Shown here in pieces: positions 1 through 6,085 of a stretch of DNA of 15,945 bases. The DNA lies in assembly GCA_045590615.1 (NCBI GenBank), contig JAZNRH010000098.1, forward strand, positions 1-15,945, read 5' to 3'. The first letter of the stretch is position 1. Each line of letters starts with the position of its first letter. The position numbers and the translations under genes are program-made. The stretch is from RGIG6353 sp045590615 (GTDB lineage Bacteria; Bacillota; Clostridia; Oscillospirales; SIG627). The notes beneath the pieces were generated by a model, which ran no database searches, had not been told where the DNA came from, and saw only the letters and a list, made by a program, of their open reading frames with translations.

Positions 1-12
1 GCCCTTCGCGCC

Positions 13-55
13 AAATGCTAAAAACTGTCCACCGGACAGTTTTATTTACGCATTT
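13..55. repeat. Palindromic (REP-like) element at left edge
   Basis: A perfect 10-bp inverted repeat, AAAACTGTCC at 21-30 and GGACAGTTTT at 34-43 with a 3-nt loop, sits inside a second 6-bp pairing (AAATGC 13-18 with GCATTT 50-55). The result is one long interrupted hairpin. The following bases (tttattt) are only weakly T-rich, so it could end transcription of a gene to the left, but the nested pairing looks more like an intergenic repetitive palindrome. The window starts inside the element or just after a gene, so its left limit is unknown. Confidence 0.5.
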
Positions 56-94
56 CTCCCTCTTAGGGTTCAAGTCCCTGGCAACTTATATACA

Positions 95-131
95 ACAAAA
101 AAACAGAGCACTTTCGTGCTCTGCTTTTTTT
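95..131 (-). terminator. Bidirectional intrinsic terminator behind tRNA-Leu
   Basis: An 8-bp stem CAGAGCAC (104-111) / GTGCTCTG (116-123) with a TTTC loop is flanked by an A run on the left (97-103) and a T run on the right (125-131). Read on the minus strand it starts a few bases after the CCA end of the tRNA and is followed by a U tract, so it should terminate the tRNA transcript. The symmetric A/T tracts mean it would also stop plus-strand transcription entering from the left edge. Confidence 0.85.
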
Positions 132-133
132 GT

Positions 134-216
134 TGGTGCGAGAGACGGGACTTGAACCCGTACGGATAACCACACGCCCCTCAAACGTGCGCGTCTGCCA
201 ATTTCGCCACTCTCGC
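134..216 (-). tRNA. tRNA-Leu (anticodon GAG)
   Basis: The minus strand from 216 folds as a class II tRNA. The acceptor GCGAGAG (216-210) pairs with CTCTCGC (144-138), followed by A73 and an encoded CCA (136-134). The anticodon stem CACGU/GCGUG encloses the loop UUGAGGG, giving anticodon GAG (plus-strand 180-182), which reads CUC and CUU leucine codons. A long variable arm, as expected for tRNA-Leu, precedes the T arm, whose stem is ACGGG/CCCGT with loop TTCAAGT. The tRNA has its own promoter and terminator and so is a single-gene unit. Confidence 0.95.
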
Positions 217-243
217 AAGTGTTTTCAATTGAGAACGTAATAT

Positions 244-271
244 ATTATATCATTTTTTTCTGAAAAGTCAA
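244..271 (-). promoter_or_regulatory. SigA promoter of tRNA-Leu
   Basis: On the minus strand TTGACT (271-266) and TATAAT (249-244) are separated by 16 bp. The -10 box is preceded by TG one base away (TGATATAAT), an extended -10 element. Transcription would start near position 237, about 20 nt before the mature tRNA 5' end, a normal leader for a stable RNA. Confidence 0.8.
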
Positions 272-360
272 TACCTTTTTATAGAAAAAAACAGTATTTT
301 GCATATTTTATTCAATATAATTAAAACTATAAATATAAGTTATTAATTTTAGGAGTTTTG

Positions 361-1374
361 ATGAATAGATATAAGAACTTAATTGAATATGATAAAACGA
401 TCTACATTTCTTCTTCAGCGTCTGTTGTTGGTCCAAGAGAAATGAACGGACCGTTATGCAGTTTTTTCGATATAGGAAGACTTGACGATCGCTTTGGGTG
501 TAAAACCTATGAGCAGGCTGAAAGTGAAATGATTAGAATGTCATCGGAATGTTGCTTGAAAAAGGCCAACCTTTCTCTTTTAGACATAGACTTGATAATC
601 GGTGGAGACCTGCAAAATCAATGCGTAGGTCATAGCTTTGCAATGAGCAATACTAAAACTCAATATATGGGTATTTACGGTGCTTGCTCAAGCTTGGCAG
701 AAGAATTACTCGTTGCTTCACTATTAATTTATAGTGGAAAGCTAAATACTATTCTTTGTTCTTCTTCATCACATTTCAGCACTTCAGAAAGACAGTTCAG
801 GTTTCCTCTCGAATACGGTTTACAAAGAACGCCTACGAGTCAAACGACGGTTACCGGTGCAGGAAGCTTTGTGCTTTCATCTAAAATTAAAAGCAACGTT
901 AAAATAACAAGCGCTCTGTTTGGGATTATAAACGACAACGGTATCAAGGACGCAAATAATATGGGTGCAGCAATGGCAGGAGCAGCTCTTGATACTCTTC
1001 AAAGGTATTTTAAGCAAAGCGAGCTTAAGGAAAAGAATTTTGATTTGATTATTACGGGCGACCTTGGAAAAGAAGGCTCATCTATTTTACGCGAAAACGC
1101 ACATTTATACTCCATTAATTTGGGAGAAAATTACAAGGATTGTGGTGAATTGATCTACGCACAAGACGATAAAAGTGTATTTTCAGGAGGGTCTGGATGT
1201 GGATGCTCATCGGTTGTCTTAGCATCTTATATAATGAACTTACTTGAAAACAACGAGGTAAAAGACGTTCTTTTTATAGGTACAGGTGCCCTTCTCAGCT
1301 CAGGTTCAGTGCTGCAAAAATTATCAATTCCGGGTATAGCACATTTAGTAAGAATTACGAGGACTGATATATGA
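361..1374 (+). CDS. spoVAD: Stage V sporulation protein AD (SpoVAD)
   Basis: SpoVAD is a thiolase-fold protein of the SpoVA channel that takes pyridine-2,6-dicarboxylic acid (DPA) into the forespore and releases it at germination; in Bacillus it binds DPA directly. The product is 337 residues, the usual family length. Recognisable family blocks are YGACSSLAEE in the middle, ITGDLGKEG near residue 235, and near the C-terminus DCGELIY followed by the glycine/cysteine block GGSGCGCSSVVLASYI. I chose the ATG at 361 because AGGAG at 351-355 lies 5 nt upstream; the in-frame TTG at 358 is only 2 nt away. It overlaps spoVAE by 4 nt. The usual preceding gene, spoVAC, is not present: 217-360 is non-coding. 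A sporulation-sigma promoter would be expected in that gap but I cannot identify one convincingly. Confidence 0.95.
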   Translation: MNRYKNLIEYDKTIYISSSASVVGPREMNGPLCSFFDIGRLDDRFGCKTYEQAESEMIRMSSECCLKKANLSLLDIDLIIGGDLQNQCVGHSFAMSNTKTQYMGIYGACSSLAEELLVASLLIYSGKLNTILCSSSSHFSTSERQFRFPLEYGLQRTPTSQTTVTGAGSFVLSSKIKSNVKITSALFGIINDNGIKDANNMGAAMAGAALDTLQRYFKQSELKEKNFDLIITGDLGKEGSSILRENAHLYSINLGENYKDCGELIYAQDDKSVFSGGSGCGCSSVVLASYIMNLLENNEVKDVLFIGTGALLSSGSVLQKLSIPGIAHLVRITRTDI

Positions 1375-1724
1375 AATATTTAATATCATTTTTAGTGGGT
1401 GGCACGATATGCCTCATTGCCCAAATTCTTGTAGATAAAAGCAGAATAACGCCAGCAAGAATTCTTGTCGGATACGTAACGCTGGGCGTTATTCTGACTG
1501 CTATAGGAATATACAAGCCGTTTGTCGAATTTGCTTCGTGTGGGGCAACCACTCCACTTGTAGGCTTTGGTTATATGTTGGCAGATGGTGTAAAAAAGGC
1601 AGTAAACGAAAACGGTTTAATTGGTGCTTTTACGGGTGGCATCTCTATGACGGCATGTGGTATTACTGCAGCTATATTTTTTAGCTATCTGTTTGCTATT
1701 ATTTTCAAAGGAAAATCTAAATAA
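1371..1724 (+). CDS. spoVAE: Stage V sporulation protein AE (SpoVAE)
   Basis: This is a small integral membrane subunit of the SpoVA DPA channel in the spore inner membrane, 117 residues, the normal size for the short SpoVAE (SpoVAEb) family. Hydrophobic segments lie at about residues 3-20, 31-52 and 84-112. Between them is a glycine-rich stretch with the family-like signatures ATTPLVGFGYMLADGVKKAV and GLIGAFTGG. The start codon overlaps the spoVAD stop (ATGA), with GAGGA at 1359-1363 as ribosome binding site 7 nt upstream, so translation is probably coupled. There is no obvious terminator between it and the next gene, which has its own promoter. Confidence 0.93.
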   Translation: MKYLISFLVGGTICLIAQILVDKSRITPARILVGYVTLGVILTAIGIYKPFVEFASCGATTPLVGFGYMLADGVKKAVNENGLIGAFTGGISMTACGITAAIFFSYLFAIIFKGKSK

Positions 1725-1727
1725 GTA

Positions 1728-1756
1728 TTGAATTTTTGTCCTACATGTTGTAAAAT
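1728..1756 (+). promoter_or_regulatory. SigA-type promoter of the flavin reductase-like gene
   Basis: TTGAAT (1728-1733) and TAAAAT (1751-1756) are separated by exactly 17 bp. The start of transcription would fall near 1763, leaving a roughly 20-nt leader that contains AGAGGA at 1772-1777. This suggests that the flavin reductase gene is expressed in vegetative cells independently of the sporulation pair before it. Confidence 0.6.
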
Positions 1757-1783
1757 AATAAAAAACGGTTAAGAGGACAAAAA

Positions 1784-2359
1784 ATGAGTAAAGTTGTTTG
1801 GAAACCCGGAACAATGTTATCTCCCGTTCCGGTAGCATTGGTATCCTGTGGTGACGAAAAAAAGCCCAATGCAGTTACAGTTGCTTGGACGGGAATTATC
1901 AATACTAATCCGGCTATGGTATATATTTCCCTTCGCCCTGAAAGGCATTCACATAAGCTTATAAGTCAATCCAAAGAATTCGTTATTAATCTTGTAACCA
2001 AAGAGCTTGTAAGAAAGGCTGATTTATGTGGTGTATATACAGGAGCCAAAATTGATAAATTCAAGAAGTTTTCTCTTACTGCTCAAAGCGCTTCACAAGT
2101 TAGCGCCCCATTAATCAAAGAATCCCCTGTAAATATTGAGTGTAAGGTTGAACAGATAATTCCTCTTGGTACGCATGATATGTTTATAGCAAGGATTGTC
2201 GCAGTTAACGTTGACGAAGAGCTTATCGACAACAACGGAAAGCTTGAGCTCAAAAAAGCTAAGCTCGTTGCGTACTCACATGGTGATTATCTCGAACTCG
2301 GTAAAAAAGTCGGTTCGTTTGGATACTCAGTAAAAAAGAAGAAAAGCTATAAAAAATAA
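1784..2359 (+). CDS. Flavin reductase-like FMN-binding split-barrel protein
   Basis: The 191-residue product matches the flavin reductase-like/flavoredoxin group, split beta-barrel proteins that bind FMN and pass electrons from NAD(P)H or other donors. The N-terminus KPGTMLSPVPVALVSCGD, the following NAVTVAWTGIINTNPAMVYISLRP block (about residues 29-52), and HSHKLISQSKEFVINL with the later CGVYTGAKIDKF all follow the family pattern. The lysine-rich tail is unusual but is probably just a C-terminal extension. It is soluble, with no signal peptide. The physiological partner cannot be read from the context: upstream is a sporulation pair with which it shares strand but not promoter, and downstream genes are convergent. 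Confidence 0.88.
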   Translation: MSKVVWKPGTMLSPVPVALVSCGDEKKPNAVTVAWTGIINTNPAMVYISLRPERHSHKLISQSKEFVINLVTKELVRKADLCGVYTGAKIDKFKKFSLTAQSASQVSAPLIKESPVNIECKVEQIIPLGTHDMFIARIVAVNVDEELIDNNGKLELKKAKLVAYSHGDYLELGKKVGSFGYSVKKKKSYKK

Positions 2360-2392
2360 AGGTAGTAAACCTATTTTACTACCCTTATTTTT
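2355..2392. terminator. Bidirectional terminator between convergent genes
   Basis: A perfect 9-bp stem GGTAGTAAA (2361-2369) / TTTACTACC (2375-2383) with a 5-nt loop is followed by CTTATTTTTTT on the plus strand and preceded by an A-rich run (2351-2360) that becomes a U tract on the minus strand. It should end both the flavin reductase transcript and the minus-strand operon that finishes at 2393. Confidence 0.88.
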
Positions 2393-3622
2393 TTATTTTA
2401 TAAACAATTTTTCAAGCAAATTATGTCCGTTAGGAATATAATAACCAGATTTCAGTGCATTATCCTCGCTAAAAGAATCAATTCCTTGTGAAATAGGATT
2501 TGTGCTATCATAAATAGCAAAAGGTACGTTTTCGTGTGAATGTGTTCTGATTGCACATGGAGTTGGATGGTCGGGCATAACAAGAACTCTGAACGCCTCC
2601 CCTGTTGATTTGAGATATTCCATTACAGGCGCTAAAATTTTTGAGTCTATATCTTCGATAGATTTAACCTTGTTTTCTACATCTGCAGTATGTCCACACT
2701 CATCAGGAGCTTCAACGTGGATATAAACAAAATCGTCTCCATCACTAAATGCAGATATAGCAGCCTCTGCCTTTCCTGAGTAGTTCGTCTTATAATTTCC
2801 GGTAGCACCGTCAACGTCAATTGATTTCATACCTGCACAAAGCCCAATTCCTTTAATAAGGTCAACGGCAGAAATAACAGTTCCCTTCAAACCAAATTTA
2901 TCATAAAAGCTTGAAAGCTGTGGTTTCTTTCCGGGGCTCCAAAGCCAAATTGAATTCGCTACGTTTTTACCCTGCTTTCTTCTCTCAATGTTGATTGGGT
3001 GATCGTTAAGAATTTTTGTGCTCGCTACGAACAATTCTTTATACTTATCGCCAACTTCTCCGGATGGCAAGTATTCTTTTATAGTTTTTCCGATAATATC
3101 GTGTGGACGTGAAAAATCATATATTCTTTCATTCTTGTCGTATCCGGGAGGATTATCGTAAATCAAGCAATGTCTGTAGCTTACGCCAGGATAAAAATGA
3201 CGCACGTCATTTCCAAGCTCCTTTTCGATTGCTTTTATCAGCTCTGTTGACTCTGCAGTAGTAATCTCTCCTGCACTATGGTCGAGCATTACCCTTTCTT
3301 CATATACATCTCCCTCGGACAAGGTTACAACGTTACATCTGAACGCATATTGCGACGCAGACATTTCAAGTCCCATACTTGCTGCTTCCAGTGGAGAGCG
3401 TCCCTTTGAATAAATCTTGGGGTCGTAACCAAGAATTGCAAGATTAGCCGTATCGCTTTCCGGAACCATATCGTCGGGAACGGTTTTTGCAACGCCGTTA
3501 AAGCCGTTTTTAGCGATAAAATCCATACAAGGCTTTTGAGCTGCTTCCATTGGAGTTTTATTGCCAAGAGCTTCAATTTTATAATCTGCCATACCATCGG
3601 CGAGAACTACTAAGTATTTCAT
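2393..3622 (-). CDS. Cofactor-independent phosphoglycerate mutase, archaeal-type (possible homoserine kinase)
   Basis: This 409-residue alkaline phosphatase-superfamily metalloenzyme belongs to the ApgM-like group. The N-terminal LADGMAD supplies a metal-binding aspartate (D9), and PESDTANLAILGYDP around residue 56 supplies the nucleophilic serine. HVEAPDECGHTADVENK and VMPDHPTP near the C-terminus carry the remaining Asp/His metal ligands, so the active site appears intact. Members of this subfamily are annotated either as 2,3-bisphosphoglycerate-independent phosphoglycerate mutase or as a proposed homoserine kinase of threonine biosynthesis; the sequence alone does not separate the two. The start is supported by AAGGAG 7 nt upstream. 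It begins 11 nt after the preceding gene's stop and is last in the operon; the terminator follows directly. Confidence 0.85.
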   Translation of the reverse strand: MKYLVVLADGMADYKIEALGNKTPMEAAQKPCMDFIAKNGFNGVAKTVPDDMVPESDTANLAILGYDPKIYSKGRSPLEAASMGLEMSASQYAFRCNVVTLSEGDVYEERVMLDHSAGEITTAESTELIKAIEKELGNDVRHFYPGVSYRHCLIYDNPPGYDKNERIYDFSRPHDIIGKTIKEYLPSGEVGDKYKELFVASTKILNDHPINIERRKQGKNVANSIWLWSPGKKPQLSSFYDKFGLKGTVISAVDLIKGIGLCAGMKSIDVDGATGNYKTNYSGKAEAAISAFSDGDDFVYIHVEAPDECGHTADVENKVKSIEDIDSKILAPVMEYLKSTGEAFRVLVMPDHPTPCAIRTHSHENVPFAIYDSTNPISQGIDSFSEDNALKSGYYIPNGHNLLEKLFIK

Positions 3623-3633
3623 ATTTTCACTCC

Positions 3634-4296
3634 TTACTGATGTACTTTGACGTAATCAACAATATTAATTATTTTGTATGTATTATCCTTTTCGTACAAT
3701 ATATAAAGCTGAGGTTTCACAGTATCACTATCAACGCCAAGTCTGAACGTACCGTTGTTTTTTCTAATTTTATAGCGCACGTCGACGTAGATTGGCTCAA
3801 TCCCCTCTTCTTCAACCCATTTATATTCTTCTTCAAGCTGAGGCTTTATGGGAAGCTTTTCTATAGATATATCATATATTTGCTGCATTGTAAATTCTTG
3901 AGCTTTTTCTCGGTAATTAAATACGTGCTCGTCAAAATATAAATTATACGCTTCTGCGTCACCGTTTCTTATATCTGTAAAGTATTGATAAAAGAAAAGA
4001 GCAAGCTTTCCACCGTACTTCTCAAGGTCTGATTCTAAAAGAGTATATTCGGCATCACCTTCGATATATTTCAAGGCATATAAATTCATAAGCTCAACAA
4101 ACTTTTCATCGTTATATATGTTTTCACTGAAATCTGCCGGATAATAAATAATTGTATTTTGAAGAATTGTCTGCTGAGATTGGTCATCCTTTACTTCTTT
4201 ATCTTGAGCTTGATCGGAACTCATAAAATAAAACAAAGCAGATATTGCTATAATAACAACTAATAAACATAAAATTACTTTAGCTTTATTCGACAT
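3634..4296 (-). CDS. Membrane-anchored extracellular protein of unknown function
   Basis: I do not recognise this family with confidence. The start chosen is the ATG at 4296, giving 220 residues, because GGAGG lies 6 nt upstream; an in-frame ATG 22 codons earlier has no comparable site. The product has a short basic N-terminus (MSNKAK), one hydrophobic helix at about residues 7-25, a polar linker rich in Asp, Gln and Lys, and then a compact alpha/beta domain. The pattern of N-terminal helices (LALFFYQYFTDIRNGDAEAY) followed by beta-strands ending in YKIINIVDYV resembles an NTF2-like fold, but that is a guess. It is probably anchored outside the membrane. It overlaps the end of the deacetylase gene by 11 nt, its ribosome binding site lying inside that gene, so the two are probably translationally coupled and may work together at the envelope. 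Confidence 0.75.
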   Translation of the reverse strand: MSNKAKVILCLLVVIIAISALFYFMSSDQAQDKEVKDDQSQQTILQNTIIYYPADFSENIYNDEKFVELMNLYALKYIEGDAEYTLLESDLEKYGGKLALFFYQYFTDIRNGDAEAYNLYFDEHVFNYREKAQEFTMQQIYDISIEKLPIKPQLEEEYKWVEEEGIEPIYVDVRYKIRKNNGTFRLGVDSDTVKPQLYILYEKDNTYKIINIVDYVKVHQ

Positions 4297-5554
4297 TGTA
4301 ATCCTCCAGGTAAAAATGTAATTTATTATCAGCCTTTTTTCCATTGAGGTTGAAATATTCACTTATAGTTACAAAACGATATCCCTTTTCAAGCAACGTA
4401 TCAACAATAATTTCAGCAGCATCGCAAGAAGCTTTGTAAATATCATGTAGTAGGATAATTGATCCAGGTCTGACGTATTTAATAGCTTCATCGGCTATTT
4501 CTTGTGCAGAATCAAGTTTCCAATCAGCAGGGTCGACATTCCAATTAACGAAAAAATAATCGGTGTCAGAAAGCTTTTTCATATCGACAGCACCATAAGG
4601 TGGGCGAACAAGATACGGTCTTTTGCCGATGATTGAATAAACCAGATTCGCACATTTATCAATATCTGAAATAATATCATCGGATTTCATTAAAGAAAAA
4701 TTATCGTGTTTATATGAATGAATTCCTATATCGTGACCGGACTTATATATCTTATTAACGATATACTTGTATTCTTCAATGTTATAACCAAGCATAAAGA
4801 AGGTTGCCTTAACCCCTTTATCATTCAACATATTTACAAGCTTGGTAGTCGTATACGGATTGGGGCCGTCATCAAAAGTAAGAGCAACATATTTTTCGTT
4901 TTTATCAATTACCGGATAATAATCGTTCGGATGAAAAACTGTAAAAACATCTTCTTCGTTAAGATAAAGACTGCTTATAAAGTATTCGGTATTATCCGAG
5001 GTAAAGTAAAATCCGTCATCCGAAACAAAAAACGTTTCGATAACTGCATCGGGGTCGTTACATACCTCATATAAAATTCTGGGCAAAGCTATGTCAGAAA
5101 AATAATCACTTATAGACGATTTAGTAAGTGTTTCAAGATTATATGAAAAAGATACATTCTTATAGTTATACAAATCAGAAGAATCTGAAATGTAAAAACT
5201 AAAAGTTCTTGCATTAAAGGCGTCGAAAGTATCAAAGTCAATCAGTCTCGGACTAAACGGAAGGTCAAGAACAGAAAGATAATCAGCAAGCATCGATCTT
5301 AATTGTTCGTTTAATTCATCATTAGGGAGGGTTGGACAAACAACTGCCGTGCCGTTTATATCGATTATTTCAGCATCTATACCCGTACCTGAGTAAGACA
5401 AGCCTGAATATAAAGCTTGATTTCCTTCAATGGTTACGTCGGTTGAAAGAGTTTCAGGTGGGTCAAAAGATACAGGCGTTGCAACTTTATTTGAAAATGA
5501 GCAGGAGGACAAGACTAAAGCGATTATAAAAAGTGTAATAAATATTCTTTTCAT
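4286..5554 (-). CDS. Polysaccharide deacetylase lipoprotein (NodB family)
   Basis: This is a secreted carbohydrate esterase family 4 enzyme that probably removes acetyl groups from peptidoglycan or another envelope glycan. The N-terminus is a lipoprotein signal with lipobox LSSC (Cys18). The NodB domain spans about residues 220-400: TFDDGP (226-231, catalytic and metal-binding aspartates), HSYKH (H279 and H283, metal ligands), RPPYG (317-321), DPADW (341-345) and LLHD (368-371). All catalytic motifs are present, so it should be active. Residues 40-215 form an extra N-terminal domain resembling the accessory region of PdaC-like deacetylases, though I cannot name it firmly. GGAGGGG about 6 nt before the ATG supports the start. 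It is the first gene of a three-gene operon, with a promoter just upstream. Confidence 0.92.
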   Translation of the reverse strand: MKRIFITLFIIALVLSSCSFSNKVATPVSFDPPETLSTDVTIEGNQALYSGLSYSGTGIDAEIIDINGTAVVCPTLPNDELNEQLRSMLADYLSVLDLPFSPRLIDFDTFDAFNARTFSFYISDSSDLYNYKNVSFSYNLETLTKSSISDYFSDIALPRILYEVCNDPDAVIETFFVSDDGFYFTSDNTEYFISSLYLNEEDVFTVFHPNDYYPVIDKNEKYVALTFDDGPNPYTTTKLVNMLNDKGVKATFFMLGYNIEEYKYIVNKIYKSGHDIGIHSYKHDNFSLMKSDDIISDIDKCANLVYSIIGKRPYLVRPPYGAVDMKKLSDTDYFFVNWNVDPADWKLDSAQEIADEAIKYVRPGSIILLHDIYKASCDAAEIIVDTLLEKGYRFVTISEYFNLNGKKADNKLHFYLEDYNVE

Positions 5555-5583
5555 AGTTTCCCCTCCCCATTAGTTATAGTAAT

Positions 5584-5612
5584 AATATAGCACAAATCGT
5601 CTGAAAAATCAA
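5584..5612 (-). promoter_or_regulatory. SigA-type promoter of the deacetylase operon
   Basis: On the minus strand TTGATT (5612-5607) and TATATT (5589-5584) are spaced by 17 bp. Transcription would begin near 5577, about 22 nt before the deacetylase ATG. The -35 box lies between the two arms of the inverted repeat at 5592-5630, a placement that would suit control by a repressor or activator. Confidence 0.65.
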
Positions 5613-5630
5613 TATTTCCAGACGATTTGT
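5592..5630. promoter_or_regulatory. Inverted repeat around the -35 box (candidate operator)
   Basis: ACAAATCGTCTG (5592-5603) and CAGACGATTTGT (5619-5630) form a perfect 12-bp inverted repeat with a 15-nt centre containing the -35 hexamer. It is not followed by a T tract on either side in the direction of neighbouring transcription (the minus-strand sequence after it is GCTATATTATT), so an intrinsic terminator is less likely. The half-site resembles that of the repeat at 12047-12077. Confidence 0.5.
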
Positions 5631-5644
5631 AACGTTATATTCTA

Positions 5645-6037
5645 TTATTTTTTTCTTTTTTTCTTCTGTGGAATAAAGAGAGCCAAAAAAGATGAAAAGA
5701 ATTGATAAATTAACGAATATAAAAATGAGCTAAGGTTAACCATACGACCGTTCACAAGAGATGAAACCACAAACAAAATCAATGCACACAGAAAAAACTG
5801 CAAGAGCATAAACAGCAAGAGTCGATTTGATTTCTTTGTAATTACAAGTCTTGCCGAAATGAAGAAAAATAGGCATTGTAAAAGTATCGCAATCCACGGA
5901 TACAAAACTTCATAACGATTAAGTTTCCCCATTATAAGCGCGAAGGCAAGAGAAAGGAGAACGGTTGAAAAAGCACCGATAAGTATTGCTCTTAAGCATA
6001 TAAGCGCTGTATTTGAATAAGTATTATTTTTTGTCAT
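5645..6037 (-). CDS. Four-helix integral membrane protein of unknown function
   Basis: The product is a 130-residue, very hydrophobic protein with four predicted transmembrane helices at about residues 10-35, 41-66, 70-93 and 98-116, ending in a strongly basic tail (PQKKKRKK). The start at 6037 is supported by GGAGG 7 nt upstream; a longer reading from 6082 would run through that site. Size and helix pattern recall the small Clostridia membrane family TIGR04086, but I cannot confirm it. It follows the giant gene by 48 nt on the same strand with no terminator between them, so it is probably the third gene of that operon and a candidate membrane partner for the giant protein. Confidence 0.78.
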   Translation of the reverse strand: MTKNNTYSNTALICLRAILIGAFSTVLLSLAFALIMGKLNRYEVLYPWIAILLQCLFFFISARLVITKKSNRLLLFMLLQFFLCALILFVVSSLVNGRMVNLSSFLYSLIYQFFSSFLALFIPQKKKRKK

Positions 6038-6085
6038 TGAACACCCTCCAAGCTTTTTATAAAGGATATTCTTAAAAAACAACTT

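Noticed and set aside
66..88. Plus-strand tRNA ending near position 88
   Set aside because: Only a T-arm-like piece is present; the bases before it do not form an anticodon or variable arm and no CCA follows.
316..321. TATAAT hexamer upstream of spoVAD as a SigA promoter
   Set aside because: No acceptable -35 box lies 16-18 bp upstream (the sequence there is CAGTAT-like), and spoVA genes are normally read by a forespore sigma factor; I could not fit a SigG consensus either.
3550..3942. A 130-codon plus-strand open frame rich in Phe, Ile and Tyr
   Set aside because: It lies antisense across two minus-strand genes with good starts; the hydrophobic composition is a by-product of the opposite strand.
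5592..5630. Inverted repeat read as an intrinsic terminator of the giant-gene operon
   Set aside because: On the minus strand the stem is followed by GCTATATTATT, not a U tract, and it surrounds the -35 box of the next promoter, so an operator-like role fits better; a weak terminator cannot be fully excluded.
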